Below, piece by piece: positions 17,494 to 26,046 of a stretch of DNA of 43,708 nt (position 1 is the stretch's first letter; each line of letters starts with the position of its first letter). The DNA is taken from the NCBI GenBank assembly GCA_029821735.1, contig JALGSU010000039.1, positions 1 through 43,708 of the forward strand. The letters run 5' to 3'. Below the pieces are notes generated by a model that saw only the letters and a list, made by a program, of their open reading frames with translations, was not told the origin of the DNA and ran no database searches. Origin of the DNA: Candidatus Zipacnadia bacterium. GTDB taxonomy: Bacteria > Armatimonadota > Zipacnadia > Zipacnadales > UBA5352. The translations under genes were made by a program, and so were the position numbers.

Positions 17494-20234
17494 TCACTGA
17501 GTTCCCTTCTGCAGCTCCACACTGTCGATCCAGACCGGGTTCACCGGCCCGCTGCCGCTGCAGGCATAGAGCATCGCGAACAAGAACTGCGGCGGCGTGG
17601 TGAAGGTGGTCGAGAAGACCCGCCACTCATTCACGGTCTCATCATCGCGTGGCCATATGAGCCGGTAGGACGTGCTCTTGCCAGCGCCCTCGCGGACCGT
17701 CACCCAGACGGTTGGCCGGTCCGTGGGAGCGCTGCGGCGCATGGCGGCCGAGAGCGTGTATTCGGTGTCCGGCCGCAGAGTGACGAGCTGGTCCACGTTG
17801 GGTGAGGTCGGAGCGGGGTCCACCCGCAGGCAGGCCTTGCCTTCGTGGGGATGGTCAGCCACAACGTGTACGCAGTCAGGCCGGTTGCCGAACACCGGCC
17901 AGCCCTCCGGCCGGTCAGTGTTGATGAGCGCCATGTCGAAGCCGCCGTTGACCACGGTGGGACCGACCCGCCGGGAGACGACGGTCCGCAAGCCCCCGGT
18001 CTCGGCGACCAGGCGCACGGTCTGCGGCAGACGCGCATTGCCCAGGTCCGGCCACGCCACATCGAACGTAACGGGGATCTCGGCCCCCGGCTGCATGGAC
18101 AACGTCTGTGGTGCCGGAGCCGTCACACCCGCAAAGACATCGAGCGTGAGAGTCGCGGTTACTGCGTGGTCACTCCGATTGCGGAGTGTGCCGCTGAGCC
18201 CGTCATCCGCGACGACTGCCGTGGTGATCTGCACATCGGGCACCACGGCGAGGCCGACGTAGCGCCTGTCTTCTCCCCCATTGCCTCTGACGACGACGCT
18301 GAGATCGCCGATGGCGCGTGCCGCACGACCGGGGATGCTGACGGCCAGCTCGACGGTGGCGGTCTCACCGGGGGCGAGATCGTTGACGGTCGCCCGGCTT
18401 GACTTCCACCCGGCCGGAGCGGCCAGTGAGACGGCGGCATCGGCCGCGCGGGCTGACAGGTTCAGCACGTTCACCCTTCCAGTCACCTGAGAGCCGCGGG
18501 TGGCGTTGGCGGGGAACTCCACGCCTTGCACCAGTGGACCGAGCCGCTCGACAAAAACGACGGTCGCGGCCTCCGCGGCGGGGGCCTCAAAGCGCGCTTC
18601 GCCGTCTGCCCGCTCGTACCTGAGTTCGGTCAGTGTCCCGTCGATGGTTGCTATCCAGGCGGCTGATACTCGCTTGAGTGGCGACAGATCGCAGGAGACT
18701 CCGATGCCAGACTTCTGCCCCAAGTTCCCCAGGTTGACCAGCACGGCGCGATCGCCATCCTCGGCGTACTCGAAGCGCTTGACGCGCACGGCCGGATCGG
18801 TCGTCGCGACACCTACGGTATCGCGATAGGTGGCGCCGAAGGTGAGCGACTGCAGGCGACGGCGCAGCGCAAACAGCCCGCGCCCGTAGTCATCCGGCGG
18901 GTACTCGCAGAACCGGGTGCCCATCAGGAAGGTGTTCAGGTAGGTGGCCTTCTGGCCGGGGAACTCCTTCCTCGACTGGTTCACGTAGGCTCCGTAGTCG
19001 ATCAGGATGTCTTCCGGGAACGTATAGTGGTAGATGTCGAATAGGTCCGGGCCGGTGCCGTAGAGCGCGGTGGCGACCTGCTGACCGTGTAGGTCGCTCG
19101 TGCCCTCCATGCTCAGCACGAAGCCCGGGTGCTGTGGCCGCACCTCGCCCAGGAGCCGGTTGAGCATCTGCTGATAGCCCCCACCCCACAGCCCGTAGTC
19201 GCTCTGGGCGTCGTCATAGACGGGCAGCGACGGGGCAGCCGCGAGTTGGTCGAGGTAGATGCAGTCGGCCCCCAGTTCGTTCACGTACCATTCGGAAGCC
19301 CAATAGATGAGGTGATCCTGCCAGCCACTGGAGGCGGGGTTCATACGCACGCCATTGCTGTATGGATTGGTGGAGGGAGTGTTGTAGGGGTTCCCCGCGA
19401 AGTCCTTCGCCTGCCAGCGCAAGGCCCACTGGGGATCGTAGGGGGCCAGTACCTCTTCGGGGATGAACTCGATGGGGATGGCCCCGATGTTGGTCGCCTG
19501 GTTGTTGTGCCAGGGCTTGAAGAGCTGGGCGTTGATGTAGAAGCCCACGCGGCCGCCCATGTCATGCACGGTCTCCACGGCGGCGCGGAAGTCCTCCGCT
19601 GTGCCCATCAGTGGACTTGGGTAGTGGAATTGGCCACAGCAGCTCTCTGTGTCGGTCATCTGCATCCAGCACTCCATCCAGTTCATCCCGAGCGCAGAGT
19701 GCTTGAGCTCGTAGTACAGCGGCAGCTTCGGGTAGCTGAAGAAGTTGGCTCCGTCGGGCATGATCCAGCCGTCGGTGTCGGCGACCCAGTCGGGCGTCGG
19801 CGCCGGCTTCCGCCAGGACCTCGCCCACTCGCGATAGCGGTCGGCCCCCCAGTGCCAGTCGCCATCATGCAGGCCCACGACGTAATCACATGACCACCGC
19901 CGACCCGGACTGCACAGGAAAGATTTCTTGAAGGTGACATTGACCGAGGAGCCGCGGTTCTGGGTGTAGCCCAACTCCACGTCGTGGTGTGTGTCATCAT
20001 AGGCGGCCACGTGGAGGCCGCCGGAGGGGTCATACAGATCGAGCCACTGCATCGTTGCCGCGCCGGGGTAGTTCAGCAGCTTGCGGTAGGGCGTCCACTC
20101 GGCGCTCGAGGGGTCGATCGTCTGGCTCCCCGCGCCCCACCATGGGAGCACCATCACATCATCCGCCGGGGACTCACCGACCCGCATCTCTGACAGGAGC
20201 GGGAATTGCGCCCGGAAGACCGTGGCCTCTGACA
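17494..20234 (-). CDS. DUF6259-like glycosidase, C-terminal fragment (frameshifted)
   Basis: About 910 residues continuing the protein that starts at 21406. Protein-like sequence begins at SEATVFRAQFPLLSEM; upstream codons in this frame are noise. ADDVMVLPWWG and the barrel follow: DTDGWIMPDGANFF, GGRVGFYINAQLFKPWH, then ELGADCIYLDQLAAAP, which carries the Asp expected at the nucleophile strand of alpha-galactosidase-like (clan GH-D) barrels, and GFVLSMEGTSDLHG. After the barrel come beta-sandwich segments with NEW3-like features (LAAPAGWKSSRATVNDLAPG) and a C-terminal CBM4/9-like module (NGGFDMALINTDRPEGWPVF). The function is probably extracellular glycoside hydrolysis. It cannot be translated as one product with the upstream half unless the frame is corrected. 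Confidence 0.75.
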
Positions 20235-21406
20235 GTGACGCGCGCCAACAGCTTGCCCTCCAGCAGCGCGAACTCCATGGCCACCTGTCGGCCATTCTTC
20301 CGCACATCCGTCTTCATCAGATCCCCGTCGAACGCACTGATTTCGGCAAGTTCGTCGGGCTTGTCAGGGTGCTGGACGTAGAGTCTGAACAGTGGGTGCT
20401 GCGCGTCGCCAGCCATATACGAGACGGTCTCCTCGCCGAGCTTCACCATCTCTGCCAAGCTCCCGGAATACCGGCTGAAACCCAGGCGCAGGTGGCTATT
20501 GGCGACCGTCAGCAGCTTCTCGTCGCCCGGCGCATACGCCAGCGCAAGTCTCTCCACAATGGGGTCATGGTCATCGGTGCGCGTGAGCTCAGCTCGGAAA
20601 CGGATTGTGTTCGGCTCTTCGGCGCGAGCGGGCAGCCCCACCAGAGTCCCGTCAGCGGCGAGCGGCTTCCAGGACTGCCCGGCGTCGATTGAGGCGTCGA
20701 TCGTCACGCCCTGTGCCGGGATGCCCTCGACGCGCAGCCACTGCTCCACCGGTCCGAGCCGCAGGTCACGCGTCTCCGCCCTCCCCGTCCGGTGGGCGGC
20801 GATGTTGGTCGAGGCGGGCCCGCCCATGCCATCGGGCACGAACGACAGGTCACGACTGAGCAGTATGCGGTCGAGCTTGGCCCCGCCATGGTAGCCGTCG
20901 AAGACATAGTTGTTGGCGCCGGCCTTCAATTCGTACTGAGGCCCCCTGACCCACACCCACTTGCCGGCCTGCTCCTTGTCTTCAGGCCGCATGTCAGACA
21001 CGGTGCGCATGTCCCCGGCGTCAAAGCCCTCGGTGTGATTCCATGAAGCCGCGAAGGGGAAGAAGCACCGCGTCCATGACTCGTAGGTGGCGGCCTCCGG
21101 GACATCAATTACGTAGACCAGCTTGTCCACAAAGGCGACGCACCGTCCGCCGGATGCGGCCGAGTCGTCCAGCACCGTCTTGTTGGCCTCGAGCTGCAGG
21201 GAACTGGGGTGCTCGGCCTCGAGCCAGAGCAGTGGCGAAGCGGTGGTGTCATAGCGGTGCTGCAAGCGCAGGCGCGAGCCCTCCATGGCTATGAACTCCG
21301 ACGTGTTCCAGGTGAGCGCCAAGTGGCGCTCCGGAGCAGCGGGTGACTGAGCCAGCGCGGCAAGCAACAGCAAGCTCGACAATATGGTGGGGGCCAATCT
21401 GCGCAT
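20174..21406 (-). CDS. DUF6259-like glycosidase, N-terminal fragment (frameshifted)
   Basis: Start ATG 21406 after GAGGAG, signal peptide MRRLAPTILSSLLLLAALAQ. The N-terminal beta-rich region includes a module resembling those that bind or position sugars (VDKLVYVIDVPEAATYESW, GANNYVFDGYHGGAKLDRIL) and the supersandwich before the barrel (VANSHLRLGFSRYSGSLAEM). Good sequence ends at LLARVTV near 20236. Inserting a single base between ACTGT and CAGAGG would join it to SEATVFRAQFPLL in the next frame. Whether this is a real mutation or a read error cannot be told from the sequence. The complete gene would span 17494-21406, about 1300 residues. Confidence 0.78.
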   Translation of the reverse strand: MRRLAPTILSSLLLLAALAQSPAAPERHLALTWNTSEFIAMEGSRLRLQHRYDTTASPLLWLEAEHPSSLQLEANKTVLDDSAASGGRCVAFVDKLVYVIDVPEAATYESWTRCFFPFAASWNHTEGFDAGDMRTVSDMRPEDKEQAGKWVWVRGPQYELKAGANNYVFDGYHGGAKLDRILLSRDLSFVPDGMGGPASTNIAAHRTGRAETRDLRLGPVEQWLRVEGIPAQGVTIDASIDAGQSWKPLAADGTLVGLPARAEEPNTIRFRAELTRTDDHDPIVERLALAYAPGDEKLLTVANSHLRLGFSRYSGSLAEMVKLGEETVSYMAGDAQHPLFRLYVQHPDKPDELAEISAFDGDLMKTDVRKNGRQVAMEFALLEGKLLARVTVRGHGLPGAIPAPVRDAGR

Positions 21407-21515
21407 GGCGTCACTCCTCAGGGAATCGTCGGGCCACGTCTCCATTCGTTGTTGCTTGAGCCCGATATGCGTCGACGGGGCACCCGCAACAAGCCAACGG
21501 TTCCGTCCCTGCGCG

Positions 21516-24500
21516 TCACCGCGCCGGCAGCAATTCCAGGTAGTCCAGGTTGCAGCCCTTGGCGTCCTGGTTGGTCAGGCGCAGAAGATGCTCGCCCGCT
21601 GACATCTCGACCGCGAGAGGCTTTCCGTCCGCATCACGCAGCAACGCCACTCGCCAGTCGTCGGCGGCGCTGCTGTAGCCTCCTGTTGCCGGCATCTCCA
21701 CCACCCCAACCGTCGTCCCGTCGACCGCCAGCACTCGCTCCCCAGTCGTTGGGCGAGCGTAGCGCAGCAGAACATAGTATGTGGCCGCCTGCGGCGCGGT
21801 GGCCCGCCACTCAACCCAGGCGTTGAGCGGATCCCAGTGTGAAATCGAGCCGCCATCGGAGTTGACCTTCTCGGCCTGGGTGCGCAGTTGCACGCCGGTC
21901 TCGCCGCCGCCCTGTGCCACAAAATCCTCGGCCTGAAGGCGGATACCGGAGGGCCAGCGGGTCAGGCCGATGTCGCCCGGGCCCGCCGGCGCGGTGATGG
22001 TGACCGTGCGCGTATACTCCGTGGCGCCCTCGCGCGCGACCAGCTTCACGTCGGCAGCGCCGCTGCGAGCCAGAACATGGATCACTTCCGGTCCCACGGC
22101 CTCGCTCCCGTCAGCGAATACCCAGCGATACTGCAGTTGCTTGCCAGCCAGCTTGTAGACGCCTGCTGCAGACAGGCTGCAGGCCAGGCCCTCGGGCGAT
22201 TGCTTCGTGGACACCGAGATCCGCAGCGACGGATCGCCCTTCTGCGGTAAGCCACCGACCACCGAGGCAGGCATGCCGAGTATCTGATCCAGAACAGGGT
22301 CAGGCGCGAAGAGTGAAGATTCCGGGCGATGCTTCAGATAGTCGCGCAGCAGCACCTGGAAGTACACGGTGGTGTCTGGCCCGGCACCGAAGAAGAGGCG
22401 ACCGTCGGTGAAATCCCGGCTGCGGTCACGGTCGGTGGAGAGGCGGTACTTCCCTCCCAGCTCATCCGCGCTCATGCCGGCGAGATTCTCCCACGGCGTC
22501 ACCCCGCCGGGAATGGCGTCATACATCGCGATAAGGCTGATGAGGGCCCGCAGGTCACGCTGGACACAGTCCAGATACTCGTCTTTCTGGGTCACCGCAT
22601 AGCCTTCCATCAAGCCGTGGGTAAGCTCGATCAACCAGTGAAAGCCCGCAGTCGTCGGCCCCGGATAGGACCAGCCGCCGCCGGGGGTCTGGACTTTCGC
22701 CATCCAATCATCGACCGCGACGATCGTGTCGCGCAGCCGTTCGTCGTCTGGCGTGTGGGCCAAGAGGTACGGCAGGGCGTTGCTGGCGTATTGGGTGATA
22801 TACGCCTTCACGTAGGGATACTGCCGGCTGAACCGGTCATCGGGGACATACAGATCGTTGCCGGTGGCCGGCTGGCCGCCCTCGGTGAAAAGCAGATCAG
22901 GGGTCTGCACGCCCTTCAGGTCGCCCCAGAGGCGCTCGGCCTGCGCCAGATACTTCTGCTCCCCCGTATACTCGTACATGCGCACGAAATCAGTGACCTG
23001 CCCGATGCAGCGCGTGTAGCTGAGCCCGGCCGTCACGTGCTGCGCCGACCATTCGGCCTGCTGCTCGGCGGCGTAGCGGAAGCGCGGATCACCCGTCTCT
23101 TCGTACGTCATCCAGAAGCTGTGGTAGCCCTTCGTGCAGAAAGTCACGGCGTTGTTCACTCGCGTGCGGAAGCTGCCGGGCCAGGGCCGCGTATCAGCTC
23201 GCGGCGGATAGCGTCCGCCACCGTAGTAATCCTCGTTGGGGCCCCAGTAGACCGAGTAGGCGTTGTAGTTCTCGCTGTACTCCATGGCCACGCGCCGCAG
23301 CCGCTGGTCGCCGGTGCGGAAGAAGTCCTCCCATATATACTGGCAGTGATTGTAGCGCTCCAGTCCTCCCAGGCTCCCCAGATCGTCCCCGAGCATGCCC
23401 AGCGTCGAGATCGTGCTCAGATACTTCTCGGCCACCCGCTTGAGCAGCGGATCCTCGACTTCCAGAGGCGGGCCGATGTGGTAGACCGCGTCATACGCGC
23501 GCCAGTCCACGGCGACCGCGAGGGGCAGGTCAATGGCTTCGGCCAGCCGCTCCGGCGCCCCGGGCTGCATGACCACTTCCATCTGCCGCCACATGCCCTC
23601 CTGCAGTTGCAGGTTCTGCAACTCGTCCGTAACGGGCTCGACGCGGCTGAAGCGCAGCGTTACCTCGTCCTCGCGCTGAGCCGCTTCAATGGTGCCCCGG
23701 TGCTGGCGCAGAGCCAGGGGATTGGTGAGCGAAACCTGCTTGCCGTTCGCCAGTTCCAGCGCGGGAACCAGTTCGGGATGCTGACTAAGCGGCTCGCCGA
23801 CCGGCAGCGCGAGGAAGTGCACGGGCTGCTCAGGGACGCGCTCCGCTTCGGCCTGCGGCGCGCTGAACTCAAAGCCAAAGTCCGGGGTCCAGCCATTGTC
23901 AGTGAGATGGCGCAGCACGCGCTGGGTGAGCCGCAGGCGGCCGAGCTCGTCAGCGTAGACGTCCACTTCGCGACTGTAGTCCGCACCATCCTGCCGCCAA
24001 CGCAGCCATGCGACGTTGGGGCCATTCTCGATGACCGTAAGCACGGCGGGCTCCGCCTGGGCCGGCGTCGGACCGAAGGCACGCATCTCCCCCAGCGCCA
24101 TCCCCTTCGGGCCCGACAGCTTCAGCGCGTCATCGGTCAGGCTCAACGTCCACGCCCGTGTGCTGATCGTGGCCGCAGTGCCTTGTATCTCAGCCAAAGC
24201 CCGGGCCAGTTTGCCCGCCTCGCCCGGCGCGTAGTTGAATGTCCGGGTCTCCCTCGCAGGGAGGCGCACAGGGAAGCTCAACATGACGCGCCGCACCGAG
24301 CCATCGGGATGCCGAGTGATCACGCTGGCCTGAACTGGCAGGCGCTTGCCGGCCTCGCTCGTCACAAAGCCTGCCGGCTCCCTGGGCATCACGCCAGCAG
24401 GGACCGGCACGGACACGCGCGCCACTTCCACCGCCCGCGTCGGTCGCGGGTTCTGCACGCTGAAGTCCATCGTGTTTACCTCCGCCGTCATGGCATAGCT

Positions 24501-24542
24501 CGACAGGCCAATGGCGATCATGACCAACATGCTGGTTCTCAC
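21516..24542 (-). CDS. Secreted PcRGLX/YetA-like (exo-rhamnogalacturonan lyase-type) protein with PKD and CBM domains
   Basis: 1008 residues from GTG 24542, with GGAGG 8 nt upstream. Signal peptide MRTSMLVMIAIGLSSYAMTA. The N-terminal region (TRAVEVARVSVPVPAGVMP, KRLPVQASVITRHPDGSVRR) matches the RIFT-barrel start of PcRGLX-type proteins. The central part has repeated helical hairpins of an (alpha/alpha)6 toroid (YWGPNEDYYGGGRYPPRAD, MYEYTGEQKYLAQAERLWGD, GYAVTQKDEYLDCVQRDL). A PKD-like domain follows (LQYRWVFADGSEAVGPEVIH), and a CBM35/6-like jelly roll closes the protein (RLQAEDFVAQGG, NLDYLELLP). Likely degrades pectin-type rhamnogalacturonan or a related acidic glycan outside the cell. 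Located 109 bp upstream of the DUF6259-like gene on the same strand. Confidence 0.85.
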   Translation of the reverse strand: MRTSMLVMIAIGLSSYAMTAEVNTMDFSVQNPRPTRAVEVARVSVPVPAGVMPREPAGFVTSEAGKRLPVQASVITRHPDGSVRRVMLSFPVRLPARETRTFNYAPGEAGKLARALAEIQGTAATISTRAWTLSLTDDALKLSGPKGMALGEMRAFGPTPAQAEPAVLTVIENGPNVAWLRWRQDGADYSREVDVYADELGRLRLTQRVLRHLTDNGWTPDFGFEFSAPQAEAERVPEQPVHFLALPVGEPLSQHPELVPALELANGKQVSLTNPLALRQHRGTIEAAQREDEVTLRFSRVEPVTDELQNLQLQEGMWRQMEVVMQPGAPERLAEAIDLPLAVAVDWRAYDAVYHIGPPLEVEDPLLKRVAEKYLSTISTLGMLGDDLGSLGGLERYNHCQYIWEDFFRTGDQRLRRVAMEYSENYNAYSVYWGPNEDYYGGGRYPPRADTRPWPGSFRTRVNNAVTFCTKGYHSFWMTYEETGDPRFRYAAEQQAEWSAQHVTAGLSYTRCIGQVTDFVRMYEYTGEQKYLAQAERLWGDLKGVQTPDLLFTEGGQPATGNDLYVPDDRFSRQYPYVKAYITQYASNALPYLLAHTPDDERLRDTIVAVDDWMAKVQTPGGGWSYPGPTTAGFHWLIELTHGLMEGYAVTQKDEYLDCVQRDLRALISLIAMYDAIPGGVTPWENLAGMSADELGGKYRLSTDRDRSRDFTDGRLFFGAGPDTTVYFQVLLRDYLKHRPESSLFAPDPVLDQILGMPASVVGGLPQKGDPSLRISVSTKQSPEGLACSLSAAGVYKLAGKQLQYRWVFADGSEAVGPEVIHVLARSGAADVKLVAREGATEYTRTVTITAPAGPGDIGLTRWPSGIRLQAEDFVAQGGGETGVQLRTQAEKVNSDGGSISHWDPLNAWVEWRATAPQAATYYVLLRYARPTTGERVLAVDGTTVGVVEMPATGGYSSAADDWRVALLRDADGKPLAVEMSAGEHLLRLTNQDAKGCNLDYLELLPAR

Positions 24543-24844
24543 AAATGTACCCTCCGAAAGGCTGTGGGCCGCCCTTGGCCATATCTGTTCTGTGTATTTC
24601 AGCGCCGCGCAGCATCCGCAGATTGATCTGCGAACCCCGATGGGCAGCGAAGACTTCGCCCCTCGGCCCGGGACGAGGGGCAGCTTGTTGGATCATTGGT
24701 ATTCCGTAGATGGTGCTTGTCTGTGTGCGGGGTAGGCCCTCCGCGAGTCCACCCCTCCCCTACGGCGGTGTACACTTGTGTGCACCCAACCCACAACGGC
24801 AAACACCCACGGCAACAGCAACGACAGAGATCAGAGATCAGGAC
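24543..24844. other. Intergenic region, 302 bp, with dyad cluster
   Basis: Between the FGE-like gene and the start of the PcRGLX-like gene, both minus strand. Contains three dyads (see 24619-24680) and GTGTACAC near 24769. No gene seen. Open frames here are low-complexity or lack starts. Confidence 0.5.
24619..24680 (-). promoter_or_regulatory. Cluster of three dyads in the leader of the PcRGLX-like gene
   Basis: Three inverted repeats lie within 62 bp: CAGAT-TG-ATCTG (24619-24630), GCGAAG-A-CTTCGC (24647-24659), and CCCCTCG/CGAGGGG around an 8-nt loop (24659-24680). All lie 75-140 nt before the GTG start at 24542. They may be operator sites, a structured 5' leader, or the terminator region of the FGE-like gene 165 bp upstream. 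No T-tract follows the G+C stem on the minus strand. Confidence 0.35.
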
Positions 24845-25816
24845 TCAACGGCAACTCCTGGCGACACGAAAGCCAGTGAAGAAGTCCCCTTCCGTCGGGG
24901 CGTCGCAGTAGCGACCGGCGGATCGGCAGAAGTACCCTTGGAGGAACCACCCACCGCCGCGCAACACCCGCGCACGGTACGCCCCCGAGACGACTGTTGC
25001 CTGCTCCTCACTCGGGCCCGGAGGGTTTGAGGGCGGCCCCCCCGCATAGTAGTCCTTCTGATACCAGTCCGCACACCACTCGAACGCATTGCCCGCCATG
25101 TCCAGCGCACCACACCAACTCACCCCCGAGGGGAAGCTCCCCACCGGGAACGTGATGCCTTCCGGCCCCAAATTCCCACCCCAGCACAACCTGCTCGGGT
25201 CCCACTCATCACCCCACGGGAAAACGCGGCTCGCCGGACCGCGTGCACCATATTCCCATTGCGCCTCTGTCGGCAGACTCAAACCAAAGTGCTCAGCGTA
25301 GGCAGCCGCACCATCCCAACTGACACCGACAAACGGGTGGCCATCGCCCAGCTTACTCTCCGGTGACAACCCCCACCCGGTCGCCTGCCAGAACCTCCGA
25401 TACTGCGCATTCGTCACCTCATGCTTGCCCAGCCAGAAGCCATCCATCTCCACCTCACGGGCCGGCTGCTCGTAGGTCAGATCCTCGTCGGTTATCCAAT
25501 CAGGCAGGAGGGCATCCAGCTTGTCCACCGCGTAGCGCGCCTCTTCATCCGTGCTGCCCATGCGGAAACTGCCCGCAGCCACCCAAACCATCGTGCCCCC
25601 GTCCGGGCCCACTATCTCCTGCCCTGCTGCCGTCCCCGGCCGCTCCCACGGCTTCCCTTCCTGCCCGGCCACGTGCTCGGTGGGCTGGGAGACATCCTCA
25701 ACGGGGACGTCGGGCGGCGAGGGCTCCTGGCTCACCTCAACCGGCTTTGTACATGACGACAGGGACACAGTCAGCACAAGCGCAAATACCACCGCGATCA
25801 GCCTAAGTCGGCACAT
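24845..25816 (-). CDS. SUMF1/FGE-domain lipoprotein lacking one of the two FGE cysteines
   Basis: About 323 residues from ATG 25816; the frame is open to 25879 but the lipoprotein signal MCRLRLIAVVFALVLTVSLSSC starts here and ends in a lipobox LSSC. After a proline/acid-rich linker comes a full SUMF1 domain: MVWVAAGSFRMGSTDEEA, LGKHEVTNAQYRRFWQ, FVGVSWDGAAAYAEHFG, LPTEAQWEYGARG, FPWGDEWDPSRLCWGGN, DMAGNAFEWCADWYQKDYY, VLRGGGWFLQGYFCRSAGR. True formylglycine-generating enzymes have a Cys pair in GGSFLCHxSYC. Here the first position is Gln (FLQGYFC) and only the second Cys remains. It is therefore more likely a non-FGE member of the family. Repeat copy 4 lies 46 nt upstream in the same direction. 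Confidence 0.85.
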   Translation of the reverse strand: MCRLRLIAVVFALVLTVSLSSCTKPVEVSQEPSPPDVPVEDVSQPTEHVAGQEGKPWERPGTAAGQEIVGPDGGTMVWVAAGSFRMGSTDEEARYAVDKLDALLPDWITDEDLTYEQPAREVEMDGFWLGKHEVTNAQYRRFWQATGWGLSPESKLGDGHPFVGVSWDGAAAYAEHFGLSLPTEAQWEYGARGPASRVFPWGDEWDPSRLCWGGNLGPEGITFPVGSFPSGVSWCGALDMAGNAFEWCADWYQKDYYAGGPPSNPPGPSEEQATVVSGAYRARVLRGGGWFLQGYFCRSAGRYCDAPTEGDFFTGFRVARSCR

Positions 25817-25861
25817 GACCTGCCCCCACGAACGATACCAGTCTCTATGTGGCACTTTGGC

Positions 25862-26018
25862 GGCTGGTCTTGCCCCCATCTTAGTACCACCTGCAGTGAG
25901 AGTTTCAGCCTGTCAGACAGACTTCCTGCCGTCGTCGTTGTGTCGTTGATGCCGTGCTGCTGGTGCCGTGCTCACCCCCATACGATGAGCGTCGAGCGCC
26001 TGCTGGACAGACTCCTCG
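25862..26018 (-). repeat. Dispersed repeat, copy 4 (long form)
   Basis: Minus-strand orientation, dyad arms GACAG/CTGCC at 25916-25930; the single change still pairs as G-U in RNA. On the minus strand the downstream block is ACAGGCTGAAACTCTCACTG, then GGTGGTACTAAGATGGGGGC. The upstream extension (CAGCAGGCGCTCGACGCTCA, GGGGGTGAGCACGGCACCAG) is the best match to copy 2. It lies between two minus-strand genes, 29 bp after the stop of one and 46 bp before the start of the next. Confidence 0.85.
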
Positions 26019-26046
26019 GCGTGCACCCCGAAGTCGAGGTCCAGGC

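Noticed and set aside
22329..24626. Plus-strand open frame of 765 codons opposite the PcRGLX-like gene
   Set aside because: Shadow of the minus-strand gene; histidine/arginine-rich with no family features.
24768..24785. GTGTACAC...GTGCAC alternating motif as an operator
   Set aside because: Short alternating purine-pyrimidine palindromes arise often by chance, and the site is far from both gene starts.
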